Shown piece by piece: positions 21,834 through 35,484 of a DNA stretch of 64,000 bases; position 1 is the stretch's first letter, and each line of letters begins with the position of its first letter. The notes beneath the pieces are model-generated. The model had not been told where the DNA came from. It made no database searches and saw only the letters and a program-made list of their open reading frames with translations. The stretch spans positions 12,804,434 to 12,868,433 of the forward strand of contig NC_080052.1 of the NCBI RefSeq assembly GCF_026212465.1. Direction: 5' to 3'. This stretch comes from Amaranthus tricolor. Its lineage: Eukaryota; Streptophyta; Magnoliopsida; Caryophyllales; Amaranthaceae. The translations under genes and the position numbers were made by a program.

Positions 21834-23543
21834 ATGAAAACTCCAAAATCAAGCAAGAAAACGCCTAAATCAGGAAAGAAAGCCTCTAAATCTCACCAAA
21901 ACATCCAGCCAAAACCCTTAAAAATTGTTCATCCATCCCCATTATTGAACGCTGCACCATCACCATCCCAAGAAACCACTGAAAATGTTGGAACAAAACG
22001 CAAAATATTCTCACCAAAAAGTGAATCATCCTCCAAAGCGGTCAAGCGTTTGAAGCAAGTTGATCCTAACAGTGCTGAAGAGATTGCAAAAGAAATGTCC
22101 GTCGGATTTGGGGTAGATAAGTACTGGTATGACTCTACACACTTTCCTCAACTTCATACTATTTTAAAATTTCAAGAATGGGAGGTTTTGATGACTGAGT
22201 TTAGTTGTAATCCCATTTTTCCAAACATTATGAGAGAGTTTATTTCAAACTTCTCCAATAACGGTGGAACGTGTTCTAATAGTGTCAAGAACATCAAAAT
22301 AGAATTTAACAGTGCATTGTTGGGGGAATGGTTTAGTGTTCCTAATGTTGGTTTTGATACATATTGCGTTGGTACTAAGATAGTTTTTTCTGGAATAAAT
22401 GAAAAAACAATTTTTAAGTTTTTAGGGGTTGAACAAAAAAGGGGTAAAATCAGTCACAATGTCTTGTCTCCATTGCATAAATTACTCTATAATGTAGCAC
22501 GAAGATTCATCTTGCCCCGAAACTCTAAGAGGAGTGAGGTGAGTCTACGTGATGCAACTTTGATTTATTGCATGGACAATCAAATAAAAATAAATTTTCC
22601 ATCTTTGATGATATCACATTTATCTGACTGCATTGAGAAGAAGAATGTTGTGGGCTATGGTGGGCTGTTGACATGGATTTTTCGTAAGCTTGGGCTACCA
22701 TTGGATGGGCTGGAGTTCCCAATGGGTCCCAATATGAAAATTGGTGCACGGTGTCTGAAAAATTTGCATCTCCAATTAAATGATGAAGGGGTGTTAATAA
22801 ATAAATCAGAAGAAGTAATTGATGTAGGTTCTGATGAGGAGGAAATGGAGGAAGAAGAAGAAGAAATTGAAAAAGAAGTAAAAATAAAGAAAGAAAAAGG
22901 AGAAGAAAAAGAAGAAGAAAAAGAAGAAGAAAAAGAAAAAGAAAAAGATGAAGAAGTAGAGGAGGAAGAACAAGGACCTGTTCCCACTGAAGAAGGAAAA
23001 GAGAGGGAACAGGAGGAGGGGACAAGAACTGAGGGGGAACAAGGAGAGGAAGAAGCTTTAGGAGAAGAAGTGCCTCATGATTCCAGTGATGAAGAGGTTG
23101 TGATTGCCTTAAGGAAGAAGGGTAAAGCTATTCAAAGGAAGAGTAGGAGGCTTGCTTCAAAACGAAAGGCTGCAATGGTTGATGATATCACTGAAACCAT
23201 TCCTGAGCCTACTTCAAATGAACCTCTCTCTCCCAAGCCAACCACTCCACCAACAAATCACTCTCCATCACCACCTCCATCACCTATTCACTTTACACCA
23301 CCACCATTTCCATCATCTCCTGGTATTGGTTGTGCTGATCCTATCTCTACAGCTTCCTCACATTCTGTTCTCTCCAAGCTCATTGACCTACAGTCTCAAT
23401 TCAGTGCTTTTCAAGATGAAGTTCGTGTCTCACTCGCTTCAATTGTTGATCAACTAACCATGATGGAGAATCGTCTTGGTGCAAAGTTGGATACAGTAGA
23501 AGTGCAGACCGAATATGTGGATGAAGAAGAGACTGCCCCTTGA
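21834..23543 (+). CDS. Sirevirus envelope-like ORF, copy 1 (intact, 569 aa)
   Basis: A single uninterrupted ORF starts at ATG 21834. Residues 1-90 are Lys/Ser/Pro-rich. A globular region (about 95-310) holds FNSALLGEWFSVPNVGFDTY, LSPLHKLLYNVARRF and GGLLTWIFRKLGLPL, resembling the putative plant transposon protein domain in retroelement ORFs. A Glu/Lys-rich stretch follows (about 325-410), then a Pro/Ser-rich stretch (about 470-500) and a C-terminal heptad-like helix (about 510-560). Sireviruses often carry such an extra ORF after pol, called envelope-like from its position; I see no convincing signal peptide or membrane segment. Its function is unknown. It is the only long intact ORF of the element and starts 520 bp after pol, so it is not a simple stop-codon readthrough product. 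Confidence 0.85.
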   Translation: MKTPKSSKKTPKSGKKASKSHQNIQPKPLKIVHPSPLLNAAPSPSQETTENVGTKRKIFSPKSESSSKAVKRLKQVDPNSAEEIAKEMSVGFGVDKYWYDSTHFPQLHTILKFQEWEVLMTEFSCNPIFPNIMREFISNFSNNGGTCSNSVKNIKIEFNSALLGEWFSVPNVGFDTYCVGTKIVFSGINEKTIFKFLGVEQKRGKISHNVLSPLHKLLYNVARRFILPRNSKRSEVSLRDATLIYCMDNQIKINFPSLMISHLSDCIEKKNVVGYGGLLTWIFRKLGLPLDGLEFPMGPNMKIGARCLKNLHLQLNDEGVLINKSEEVIDVGSDEEEMEEEEEEIEKEVKIKKEKGEEKEEEKEEEKEKEKDEEVEEEEQGPVPTEEGKEREQEEGTRTEGEQGEEEALGEEVPHDSSDEEVVIALRKKGKAIQRKSRRLASKRKAAMVDDITETIPEPTSNEPLSPKPTTPPTNHSPSPPPSPIHFTPPPFPSSPGIGCADPISTASSHSVLSKLIDLQSQFSAFQDEVRVSLASIVDQLTMMENRLGAKLDTVEVQTEYVDEEETAP

Positions 23544-24365
23544 ACCCTCTCCCTATATTTTTTTTAAGATTTGAATGGCTGTTACATTTCACAAACAATT
23601 TCACCTTTTACTTTGTACCATCTGGGGTACATTGTTGTTGTAATGTTGAACAATTGCTACTTTTCTTTCTTTGCTTTTATTAATGGTCTGTGACAACTAA
23701 CTATATGGAGGTTTGATTTTTATTCATGGCACTTACTCTTATTATTGTTTCTTGCTTTCATCACTGACAAATCTATATGGTTTGTGCTGAGGTTTGATAA
23801 TCCCTAATTCTTTTTGATTGATGACAAAAGGGGGAAGATTATGCACAAACTTAAGAAAAGCAGTGAATACACAGTAACATATCTTGGTTGATTTATATTG
23901 TTCTTATTGGTTGATTTATATTGTTCCTATTGATGATAATGTGCTAAGTTTATGCTAGCTTAATGATCATCTGTGTATTCAAGATTGATGGATATTTATT
24001 TGTTTTTGTGAATTTGTTTGTTTTTGTGAACTTGTTTTCAAGTTGTTTTTGGTTGAAAATACTTGATAATTTGTGTTAAGTTTTATTGTGTTAGTTTAAT
24101 TATGTCAGTAATTAATTTCAGTTTATTTCATTTAAGTTTTAGATTAATTAATTTTGAAAACTTTTTTAAAACATATTTGATATTATGGAGTAAATTGTCT
24201 TATTGTGAATGCTTGGTAAATTAATTTCAGTTTCCTGATTTGCTAAGGTAACCGTCACTTCACCGCTTTATTAACCTTTCCCGTACTTCACACTTCACAC
24301 GTCTTCTTCAAAAACCGTGTCAAGAAACCTTCCCCCTTCTTCTTTCAACCTTTCAAAATTCAAAC
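23544..24365 (+). other. Spacer between the two envelope-like copies, with a polypurine tract
   Basis: T-rich non-coding sequence, with AAAAGGGGGAAGA at 23826-23838 after GATGAC, a polypurine-tract-like site. The second duplicate unit begins at 24247 (GGTAACCGTCACTTC). Confidence 0.75.
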
Positions 24366-26077
24366 ATGAAAACTCCAAAATCAAGCAAGAAAACGCCTAA
24401 ATCAGGAAAGAAAGCCTCTAAATCTCACCAAAACATCCAGCCAAAACCCTTAAAAATTGTTCATCCATCCCCATTATTGAACGCTGCACCATCACCATCC
24501 CAAGAAACCACTGAAAATGTTGGAACAAAACGCAAAATATTCTCACCAAAAAGTGAATCATCCTCCAAAGCGGTCAAGCGTTTGAAGCAAGTTGATCCTA
24601 ACAGTGCTGAAGAGATTGCAAAAGAAATGTCCGTCGGATTTGGGGTAGATAAGTACTGGTATGACTCTACACACTTTCCTCAACTTCATACTATTTTAAA
24701 ATTTCAAGAATGGGAGGTTTTGATGACTGAGTTTAGTTGTAATCCCATTTTTCCAAACATTATGAGAGAGTTTATTTCAAACTTCTCCAATAACGGTGGA
24801 ACGTGTTCTAGTAGTGTCAAGAACATCAAAATAGAATTTAACAGTGCATTGTTGGGGGAATGGTTTAGTGTTCCTAATGTTGGTTTTGATACATATTGCG
24901 TTGGTACTAAGATATTTTTTTCTGGAATAAATGAAAAAACGATTTTTAAGTTTTTAGGGGTTGAACAAAAAAGGGGTAAAATCAGTCACAATGTCTTGTC
25001 TCCATTGCATAAATTACTCTATAATGTAGCACGAAGATTCACCTTGCCCCGAAACTCTAAGAGGAGTGAGGTGAGTCTACGTGATGCAACTTTGATTTAT
25101 TGCATGGACAATCAAATAAAAATAAATTTTCCATCTTTGATGATATCACATTTATCTGACTGCATTGAGAAGAAGAATGTTGTGGGCTATGGTGGGCTGT
25201 TGACATGGATTTTTCGTAAGCTTGGGGTACCATTGGATGGGCTGGAGTTCCCAATATGAAAATTGGTGCACGGTGTCTGAAAAATTTGCATCTCCAATTA
25301 AATGATGAAGGGGTGTTAATAAATAAATCAGAAGAAGTAATTGATGTAGGTTCTGATGAGGAGGAAATGGAGGAAGAAGAAGAAGAAATTGAAAAAGAAG
25401 TAAAAATAAAGAAAGAAAAAGGAGAAGAAAAAGAAGAAGAAAAAGAAGAAGAAAAAGAAAAAGAAAAAGATGAAGAAGTAGAGGAGGAAGAACAAGGACC
25501 TGTTCCCACTGAAGAAGGAAAAGAGAGGGAACAGGAGGAGGGGACAAGAACTGAGGGGGAACAAGGAGAGGAAGAAGCTTTAGGAGAAGAAGTGCCTCAT
25601 GATTTCTGTCATGATTCCAGTGATGAAGAGGTTGTGATTGCCTTAAGGAAGAAGGGTAAAGCTATTCAAAGGAAGAGTAGGAGGCTTGCTTCAAAACGAA
25701 AGGCTGCAATGGTTGATGATATCACTGAAACCATTCCTGAGCCTACTTCAAATGAACCTCTCTCTCCCAAGCCAACCACTCCACCAACAAATCACTCTCC
25801 ATCACCACCTCCATCACCTATTCACTTTACACCACCACCATTTCCATCATCTCCTAGTATTGGTTGTGCTGATCCTATCTCTACAGCTTCCTCACATTCT
25901 GTTCTCTCCAAGCTCATTGACCTACAGTCTCAATTCAGTGCTTTTCAAGATGAATTTCGTGTCTCACTCGCTTCAATTGTTGATCAACTGACCATGATGG
26001 AGAATCGTCTTGGTGCAAAGTTGGATACAGTAGAAGTGCAGACCGAATATGTGGATGAAGAAGAGACTGCCCCTTGA
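24366..26077 (+). pseudogene. Sirevirus envelope-like ORF, copy 2 (frameshifted)
   Basis: Almost identical to copy 1, offset by 2532 bp. A 10-bp deletion near 25250 between two CCCAAT direct repeats stops the first frame at 25257-25259 after 297 aa. The Glu-rich and C-terminal parts continue in another frame (25256-26077). A 12-bp insertion adds four residues near 25603, and a few substitutions are seen (for example Asn to Ser and Ile to Thr). The N-terminal and globular parts could still be made alone. Confidence 0.92.
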
Positions 26078-26887
26078 ACCCTCTCCCTATATTTTTTTTA
26101 AGATTTGAATTTCACAAACAATTTCACAAACAATTTCACCTTTTACTTTGTACCATCTGGGGTACATTGTTGTTGTAATGTTGAACAATTGCTACTTTTC
26201 TTTCTTTGCTTTTATTAATGGTCTGTGACAACTAACTATATGCAGGTTTGATTTTTATTCATGGCACTTACTCTTATTATTGTTTCTTGCTTTCATCACT
26301 GACAAATCTATATGGTTTGTGCTGAGGTTTGATAATCCCTAATTCTTTTTGATTGATGACAAAAGGGGGAAGATTATGCACAAACTTAAGAAGAGCAGTG
26401 AATACACGGTAACATATCTTGGTTGATTTATATTGTTCTTATTGGTTGATTTATATTGTTCCTATTGATGATAATGTGCTAAGGTTATGCTAGCTTAATG
26501 ATCATCTGTGTTTTCAAGATTGATGGATATTTATTTGATTTTGTGAATTTGTTTGCTTTTGTGAACTTGTTTTCAAGTTGTTTTTGGTTGAAAATACTTA
26601 ATAATTTGTGTTAAGTTTTATTGTGTTAGTTTAATTATGTCAGTAATTAATTTCAGTTTATTTCATTTAAGTTTTAGATTAATTAATTTTGAAAACTTTT
26701 TTAAAACATATTTGATATTATGGAGTAAATTGTCTTATTGTGAATGCTTGGTAAATTATATTTTAACGAGTTGATTTGCTAAGTTATTTAGAGTTGCTTT
26801 AATCTCTAGTATGCTCTAAGAATTTTGTTTTGCTCTATTTTACTTATGTTTGTTTATAAAGTTTGTCCTCATCAAAAAGGGGGAATT
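26078..26887 (+). other. Sirevirus 3' non-coding region with two polypurine tracts
   Basis: T-rich. AAAAGGGGGAAGA lies at 26361-26373 and AAAAAGGGGGA at 26874-26884. The latter directly precedes the 3' LTR and is the best candidate primer for plus-strand DNA. Multiplied polypurine tracts are a known Sirevirus trait. Confidence 0.85.
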
Positions 26888-28090
26888 TCTTGGCCTCTTA
26901 AGGTTTTGATGATGACTTCACTTTTAAATAAACAAACATATTTTTAGAGATTGTTTTGTTGGTATATATCCGATTTAGTTTGAATCGTTGATGAAGCCTA
27001 TGACTTGGTTCGTGGAAGATGTACATGTCTTAATGTGTCCAAGATGTTAGATAAGTGTTATAATGTTCAAAGTAGATGTACAGTCTACTGTTCCTAAAAT
27101 GAACATTCTGACTGAAGTTGAAGCTGGAGACAGTACGCTGTTCCTACGTAGCAGGTCTGGAGAATAACATCGACTGGAAAATTGCGAATTGATTATTTTC
27201 TGTTTTTAAGTTGATGAAATGGTTAAGAATTAATTTAAATGCGTAATTATTAATAAATTGGTTGGCAAATCTATTTTTAGGTTTTCTAAAAATAGCCCAA
27301 GACTTTTTCTTAATTAGATTTAGATCTCCTATTTTGTAGGATCTTATGTTTTTAACTCCTATGCTATTTTTAGCATTAAGGAAACTGATTTTTCTTTGAG
27401 CAAATAACAGCCGGACACTTTCATAAATCCACCACCTTTTGTTTTGAGAACGTGGGGGTAGTGGGAGGTATGTCTGAGGAAACTGCTGGCTGTTCCCACT
27501 ATAAATAGAAGGGACTTTGCTCGAACCAAAATCAATCCAAGAGAATAAAAGAGTGTCCATTAAAGGGAGATCATCTTAAGAAAAATATTTTCAGTTTTCC
27601 AATGCCAATTAATTTATTATATTTTTCTTAAGTAATTATTTTAATTTTTAATCTCTTGAGAATTGGCCTTGTAAGGGTTAAATGAGTGTTTTGTTGTAAT
27701 TAGACTTGTGGGAAGTCTATGGGAATAGAGAAGAGAAACGTGAGAAGAGAAAGAGAAGGAGAAAGAAGAGAAAGAGAATTAGGCCTAGAGTAGAGAAGCT
27801 TCGAGTGAAGCAAATTTGTTTTATGTAATTGTAATTGATTGCCTAAAACATAGTGAGAATTTTGAAATCCCGGGGGATCGTGGTTTTTCCTTCTTATTAG
27901 GCCAAGAAGGTTTCCACGTAAAATCTTTGTCTCCTTTTTATTTCTTGCTTCTTAAGTTTAAGTTTTATTTTGTTTGCTAAAATTCCGCAAGTTAGAGCAA
28001 AAACGTAGTAAAACTCAATACACAACAATTCACCCCCCCCCCCCCCCCCCCCCCTCTTGTTGCTTTTGATCATCTCTTCATATTCCAACA
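26888..28090 (+). repeat. Sirevirus 3' LTR
   Basis: 1203 bp, ending TTCCAACA. It begins TCTTGGCC instead of TGTTGGCC, so the terminal TG has mutated. It contains a run of 22 C (28033-28054) where the 5' LTR has five, which accounts for most of the length difference. TATA is near 27499-27508. Confidence 0.95.
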
Positions 28091-28095
28091 CCAAA

Positions 28096-29150
28096 TACAT
28101 AACAAATGCCGGACATCTACATTAAACACAACATTGAACGTAATTAAGGCATATTCACTAGAGAGAGTGACAATAATTAATCAACAAAACCTTTTTACCT
28201 GGGAAGACGTCACGAATAGCTGAAGATAAACATTCGTCTCGATCGGTTACAATGACGCTAGGAGTCTGAGCTGTGCCTAAAATATCTCTCAATCCGTGCA
28301 ACACCCACGAATATGACATAGCCACCTCATCTCGCATCAAACAGAACGCAACCAAGAAGTTGTGATTGGTTGGCGTCATTCCGATCACTTCACATAGTGG
28401 CCACTTTTGTTTGTTCGTTTTGTACGTTGTATCTATCAACAAAACATACGGCCACGTATGTATCATTTGGATAGAGGCAGAATTTGTAACTAATAATCTG
28501 TTCAATTCCCCTTCGCTATCCAAGCCTGTCCAGACCACGTAATTAAGTTCTGTGGCCATATAAAGATAGTGTTGAAGGGGAATCCTACCCTCCATCTCTT
28601 CTCTCTTTATTGATGTCGTACATTATATATCTGATTCATACTAGTAAAAAAACCTGAAAAATTTTCTCTAATAGAACTTATAATAAAGGCCGGTTGCATT
28701 CCGGTTGCACTAAGCTGTCGTATGTGCTCCCGAATATCTACATTGATCCTATTTGCTCTTACATGACCATCTCTATACACTAAGAACGGGTGGTTATGTC
28801 TTCCTTTTTCACCAGGACACACCCCTAACCGTCCAAGGTCTTTCTTCTGGTTTACAACTACTTGCTACAATCATAAATTTACACCCGCAACTTCTACTTT
28901 TAGAACCAGGTCGAACAATATTATCTAGAATATGTAAATCACCCCAAATATTACCATAGCAGTGACATCTTAAATACACACTAACTCTAGAACGTCCTTC
29001 TTTTTGTTTATAAGAAGCACGTGTAAATTGAAAACCAATTGTTATTGCTATAGCATCGGCCCAACTATGTAATTCATCTAAGGAAACAAATTCTCTATCC
29101 GTAATAAAACTACCGGAGTAATCTACGTTGTCTCCGAAGTTTTCAAACTT
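28096..29150 (-). pseudogene. FAR1-type MULE transposase, copy 2, 5' part
   Basis: Reading minus: exon 2 starts at 29150 (KFENFGDNVDY), then the FAR1/WRKY-GCM1 zinc region with RCHCYGN, SCGCKF and the HNHP motif (about 28795), then the MULE domain with LLIDTTYKTNKQKWP (about 28440) and SVIVTDRDECLSSAIRD (about 28255). An intron fits 28198-28117, and the next exon is cut by the Copia target site at 28095. Frameshifts are visible near 28830 and near 28610 (one base each). Exon 1 is probably 29778-29746. The FAR1 finger binds DNA; the MULE domain is the DDE-type transposase. Confidence 0.87.
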
Positions 29151-29745
<595 letters not shown>

Positions 29746-29778
29746 CGGATCCGATTCATAGTCACTTTCGTTAGCCAT
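29746..29778 (-). CDS. Putative first exon of MULE copy 2
   Basis: The ATG at 29778 (minus) encodes MANESDYESDP, acidic like many MULE and FAR1 N-termini, followed at once by a GT donor. The next acceptor keeps the frame into the FAR1 region. Too short to be sure without a transcript. Confidence 0.5.
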
Positions 29779-30408
29779 AGTTAATCGATTACAACTAACA
29801 GCTTGTTTAAAACCGAAGAACGTTTTTAGAGAGATAGTACCGTGTTTGAATTCGTACATCATACAATAACGCGTCTGAAAATTCAATATATATATGGTTG
29901 CAATAAAAACGTTCAGGATTAAAGTGATATTTACATTTGTTAAGCAAATTTTAAGTCCAGTGGCAATTTTGTAATTTTTCAAACTCCATGGGTAAATTTG
30001 TAATTTCATTTAAAAGGTGGCAAAATAAAAAGGGATGGCGAAGCTTAATAACACCCAATAAAATCTGAAATTGGAGTATTTATAGAGCTAAAAGAGGTAG
30101 AGAAATATACCCCTAGAGTAGAGAAATATACCCCTAAAGATCCACAAAATTGGGCTTTCAAAAATTGTTGTTCGCCGGAAAATACAGCTTATTGACCGAA
30201 TGGAACACGGGATTCGGCCGAATATCAGGTGCATCCCATTCTTCGCAGCAGTTTCTTCGCAACCGAATGGCTGAAGCGTCGCCTGAATTTGGCCATTCGA
30301 CATAAACAGTAGCAGGCAACCAGCTACATACTTTTGACACGCCTAATATCAGTATACATTTATATGTAGTGCTTAACTTTCATGAAAATACTTAAATTGC
30401 CTAACTTT

Positions 30409-30414
<6 letters not shown>
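29779..30414. other. Upstream region of MULE copy 2, AT-rich
   Basis: TAGAGAAATATACCCCTA is directly repeated at about 30096-30138. The region may hold the MULE promoter and terminal inverted repeat, but I cannot identify a matching left end. No coding sequence is seen; short ORFs here have no recognisable features. Confidence 0.4.

Positions 30415-30483
<69 letters not shown>
30415..30483. repeat. (TA)n microsatellite
   Basis: About 69 bp of pure TA, left border of an unclassified segment. Confidence 0.98.
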
Positions 30484-32789
<2,306 letters not shown>

Positions 32790-33231
32790 ATTATTTTTTT
32801 TTTTGGACAAAGAAAAAAATTTCACAAAACAATACAAATAGTACCACTAACAAGAGAACCATCTCCCTATTTGCATCAGCATGAAAGGAAGACACACCTT
32901 CTAGGAAGGATTTTCCGACTCTCCCTCTTCATGTGCATAAGAGAAAACAGAATTTCAGAAAAAGACAAAAGTAAATAACTGTACAGTATAAGCTATTTAC
33001 TAAAAATCAAAAAGATTCATAATCCCATGGGTGTTGATACTAACACCTTTGATTGGAATATGTAAAACTCTACTCTTAACTACAAGTTTCACCTGTCGAG
33101 AAACCATATTCACCATAGGAACTTTCAAATTTCAAACAGCATCATTCCGAGCACACCAAAGCTCATATGTAAGACTGCATAGTGCGATAGTAGCAATCTT
33201 CTTCTTAGCTGTAGAACACTTCCACTTCCGA
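32790..33231 (-). pseudogene. LINE 3' end fragment
   Basis: Minus-strand translation near 33230-33130 gives KWKCSTAKKKIATIALCSL and then YELWCARNDAV, like the Trp-rich end of plant L1-type ORF2. The + strand poly-T at about 32793-32805 fits a poly-A tail. It resembles the 3' end of the LINE at 40741. It is cut at 33232 by the LARD LTR. Confidence 0.6.
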
Positions 33232-35484
33232 TGTAACAATCCGACTTACCGTTAACTGAGTAAACAGGGTCATCACGGAGTTTATTTCCCAACAAACTTA
33301 AATCTCAATTCCAAAACTTGTGCAAAAGGGTCACCAGTTCTATGACATAGCTGTATTAACTAATTCTCAATTCAAGCATCTAACTAAACAGAAAGTAATC
33401 ATAAAAGTCAATACAAAAGTCCAACACAACCAATACAATCTAGTCCAATTACCAAAACCTAATACAAAGCTACAACTTCTCACGTACTCATCTCAATTTA
33501 ACATCCATGTAGCTCTAATCATCACCGCTAATCCATCGTTCCCGACCGGTTCCGATCTGTAGACAGTCTAAAAGATTGAAACAACAGCGGGTCAGGTAAA
33601 ACTGAATGAGAAGGAGCAGTCTAAAACAAAACAAACACATTAAATCAAATCAAAGGTTTATAAGTAACATCATTTTCCTAGATCTATGTGCGCACAGGGA
33701 GTCTAGTTGAGAGAAACAACCATAGCTCTAAGACTATGTCACTCTCGGGTGAGGCTAGTAAATAATTTTAATCACAATTCACCTCAAATGTAGGGAATAG
33801 GAGAAAATGTCCCACCACTTCGTCAAGGACCAGCTCGTAAGCCCAATCCATTGACCATATCAATATCAGGATAATCATTCATAACCAATTTATCTTAACA
33901 ATATAATTTGACAAACTTTAATCAAACAATTTTCAAAACTGTAGTCTGGCCAGATCCTTTAAGGGACTGCTATTACTCACCGACAACGTAGCTTTAAGAA
34001 CTCGAGTCTGGTCCTCAGCTATCAACTAGAAGGGTTCTTCGATGATAACGTCTCCTGGAGCATAACAAAGTCACAACATCACTAAAGAGTGTTCGATAGT
34101 ACTACACTAGCAGATAACTTATTAAATCTCCCCCTCAAACACGAAGCTTATACCAAGATTCTATCCTAGCGTTTCTAATCATCAAAATAGGACTTATTCT
34201 AGTCATTCAAGCCCACAATCGACAATGTTCGTAAAGAACTAATAGTCCACCTAAGATCTTAAATATCTAACATTTAGTTCTTGACAAGTATCCATAATAA
34301 AATTACATCTCAACATCACCTATTTTAACCAATCAATATAATACTCATTCTTTTCAAGATGGGCCAATTATTTAATTAGCACAACAACGAAGATTTTACT
34401 CACCACTAATGAATCCACAAGAACCGTTTAATTCATTCCAAGACATCGAATTATTAAATATTTTGCCATTAACACTCCTAGTTCCTATAGTAATCCAACA
34501 TCACATTTCCACTATACTAGCTACAAGGTCCATTACATTTAATTGAGCAGCTTATACAATGAATCTCAAATGTTTAACTTCATGAGGTTTTTGATTGAAA
34601 AGATTAATTTAGTAAGAGCATGTCAATTGAATGTGATAAAGAAATGGTAATCCAATTGCATATATCCAAAAGATGCGGCTAACAAGATGAAATAACAAAA
34701 TTAACAAAAGAAACTTGACTATCTTCTTGCCCTATACTGGGATGTGCCGAAAGAAGAGAGAGCAAGAAGGCACAGTTCTTCGAAAATGCTCAAGAAGGTT
34801 GGGCAACATTCATGGTGTAGCTGTTGGGTTCAAAGAAATCAGATGAATTGAGAGGGAGAGAAGGGTTAGATCAAAGTTTCATGATCAGAAATTATAGAAT
34901 TGAAATTCAGAGAAAGAGGGGATTATACATGTTATTATTTTGTTCGTTATTTCCAATAATCGAGGAACCAGATGGAACAAATATGATTGTTGGCTTCGAT
35001 TATTGTTGAAATTCTAAGTCAGAAGAACCATAGAAAGAGGATTTGTTCATGTATTGAAGGATTCAACAAGAAAAGAAGAAATTTCAATCCTAATTTCAGA
35101 GAGAATGTCGAAAAGGCAAGGGAAAGAGCAGTGACAACAACCGCAATTGTTGAGGTTCGAAGGACTTTCAGGGACGTTTTGTTGGGGTTGTTGCTGAATT
35201 TTCAGATGTGGCACAAGGGAGATGAGTAATGGTTGGATAGGGTTAACATTGAGTTTCATTTAGGCTTTTAATATATAGCAAATGAGGATTATGGAAAAAA
35301 AATAAATTAAATACTAAATAGGAGGTAAAGAAGATTAATTAATAAAAATAAAAGAGATGTAACTAATAGGCCCAATTACTATTTTATAATCTTAGCTCGA
35401 AATTCTTTATTGAACTCAACCCACAACAATTCTCGTTCCAATATTTATTTTAATTTTGTTAATATTAATTCCTTAAATGTTACA
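33232..35484 (-). repeat. LARD A, 3' LTR (left)
   Basis: It starts TGTAACAATCCG and ends AAATGTTACA, 2253 bp, inverted termini TGTAACA/TGTTACA. It is closely similar to 37634-39744. No real coding sequence; short ORFs (for example 34987-35229) also appear as changed versions in the other copy and look fortuitous. Confidence 0.85.

Larger units (their letters stand above)
15125..28090 (+). mobile_element. Complete Sirevirus-type Copia LTR retrotransposon
   Basis: The element is 12,966 bp with 5' LTR 15125-16312, 3' LTR 26888-28090, a PBS for initiator tRNA-Met at 16315-16326, a polypurine tract just before the 3' LTR, and a perfect 5-bp target duplication CCAAA (15120-15124 and 28091-28095). 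Order is gag, protease, integrase, RT, RNase H (Copia order), then an envelope-like ORF present twice. Two CCHC knuckles in gag, an extra ORF after pol and several polypurine tracts point to the Sirevirus (SIRE/Maximus) lineage. gag-pol carries several stops and deletions, so the copy is not autonomous. It splits the MULE copy 2 gene. Confidence 0.95.

Noticed and set aside
22525..23042. Antisense ORFs rich in Phe, Leu or Ser over the envelope-like gene (also 25057-25564)
   Set aside because: They are the reverse reading of the GAA/AAG-rich Glu/Lys stretch, and repeat in the duplicate; low-complexity shadows.
21834..23543. True viral envelope glycoprotein
   Set aside because: No visible signal peptide, Cys pattern or membrane segment; envelope-like is only a positional name here.
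34824..35259. Small protein genes within the LARD LTR (also 39278-39544)
   Set aside because: No known motif, altered between the two LTR copies, and no start context; judged fortuitous.
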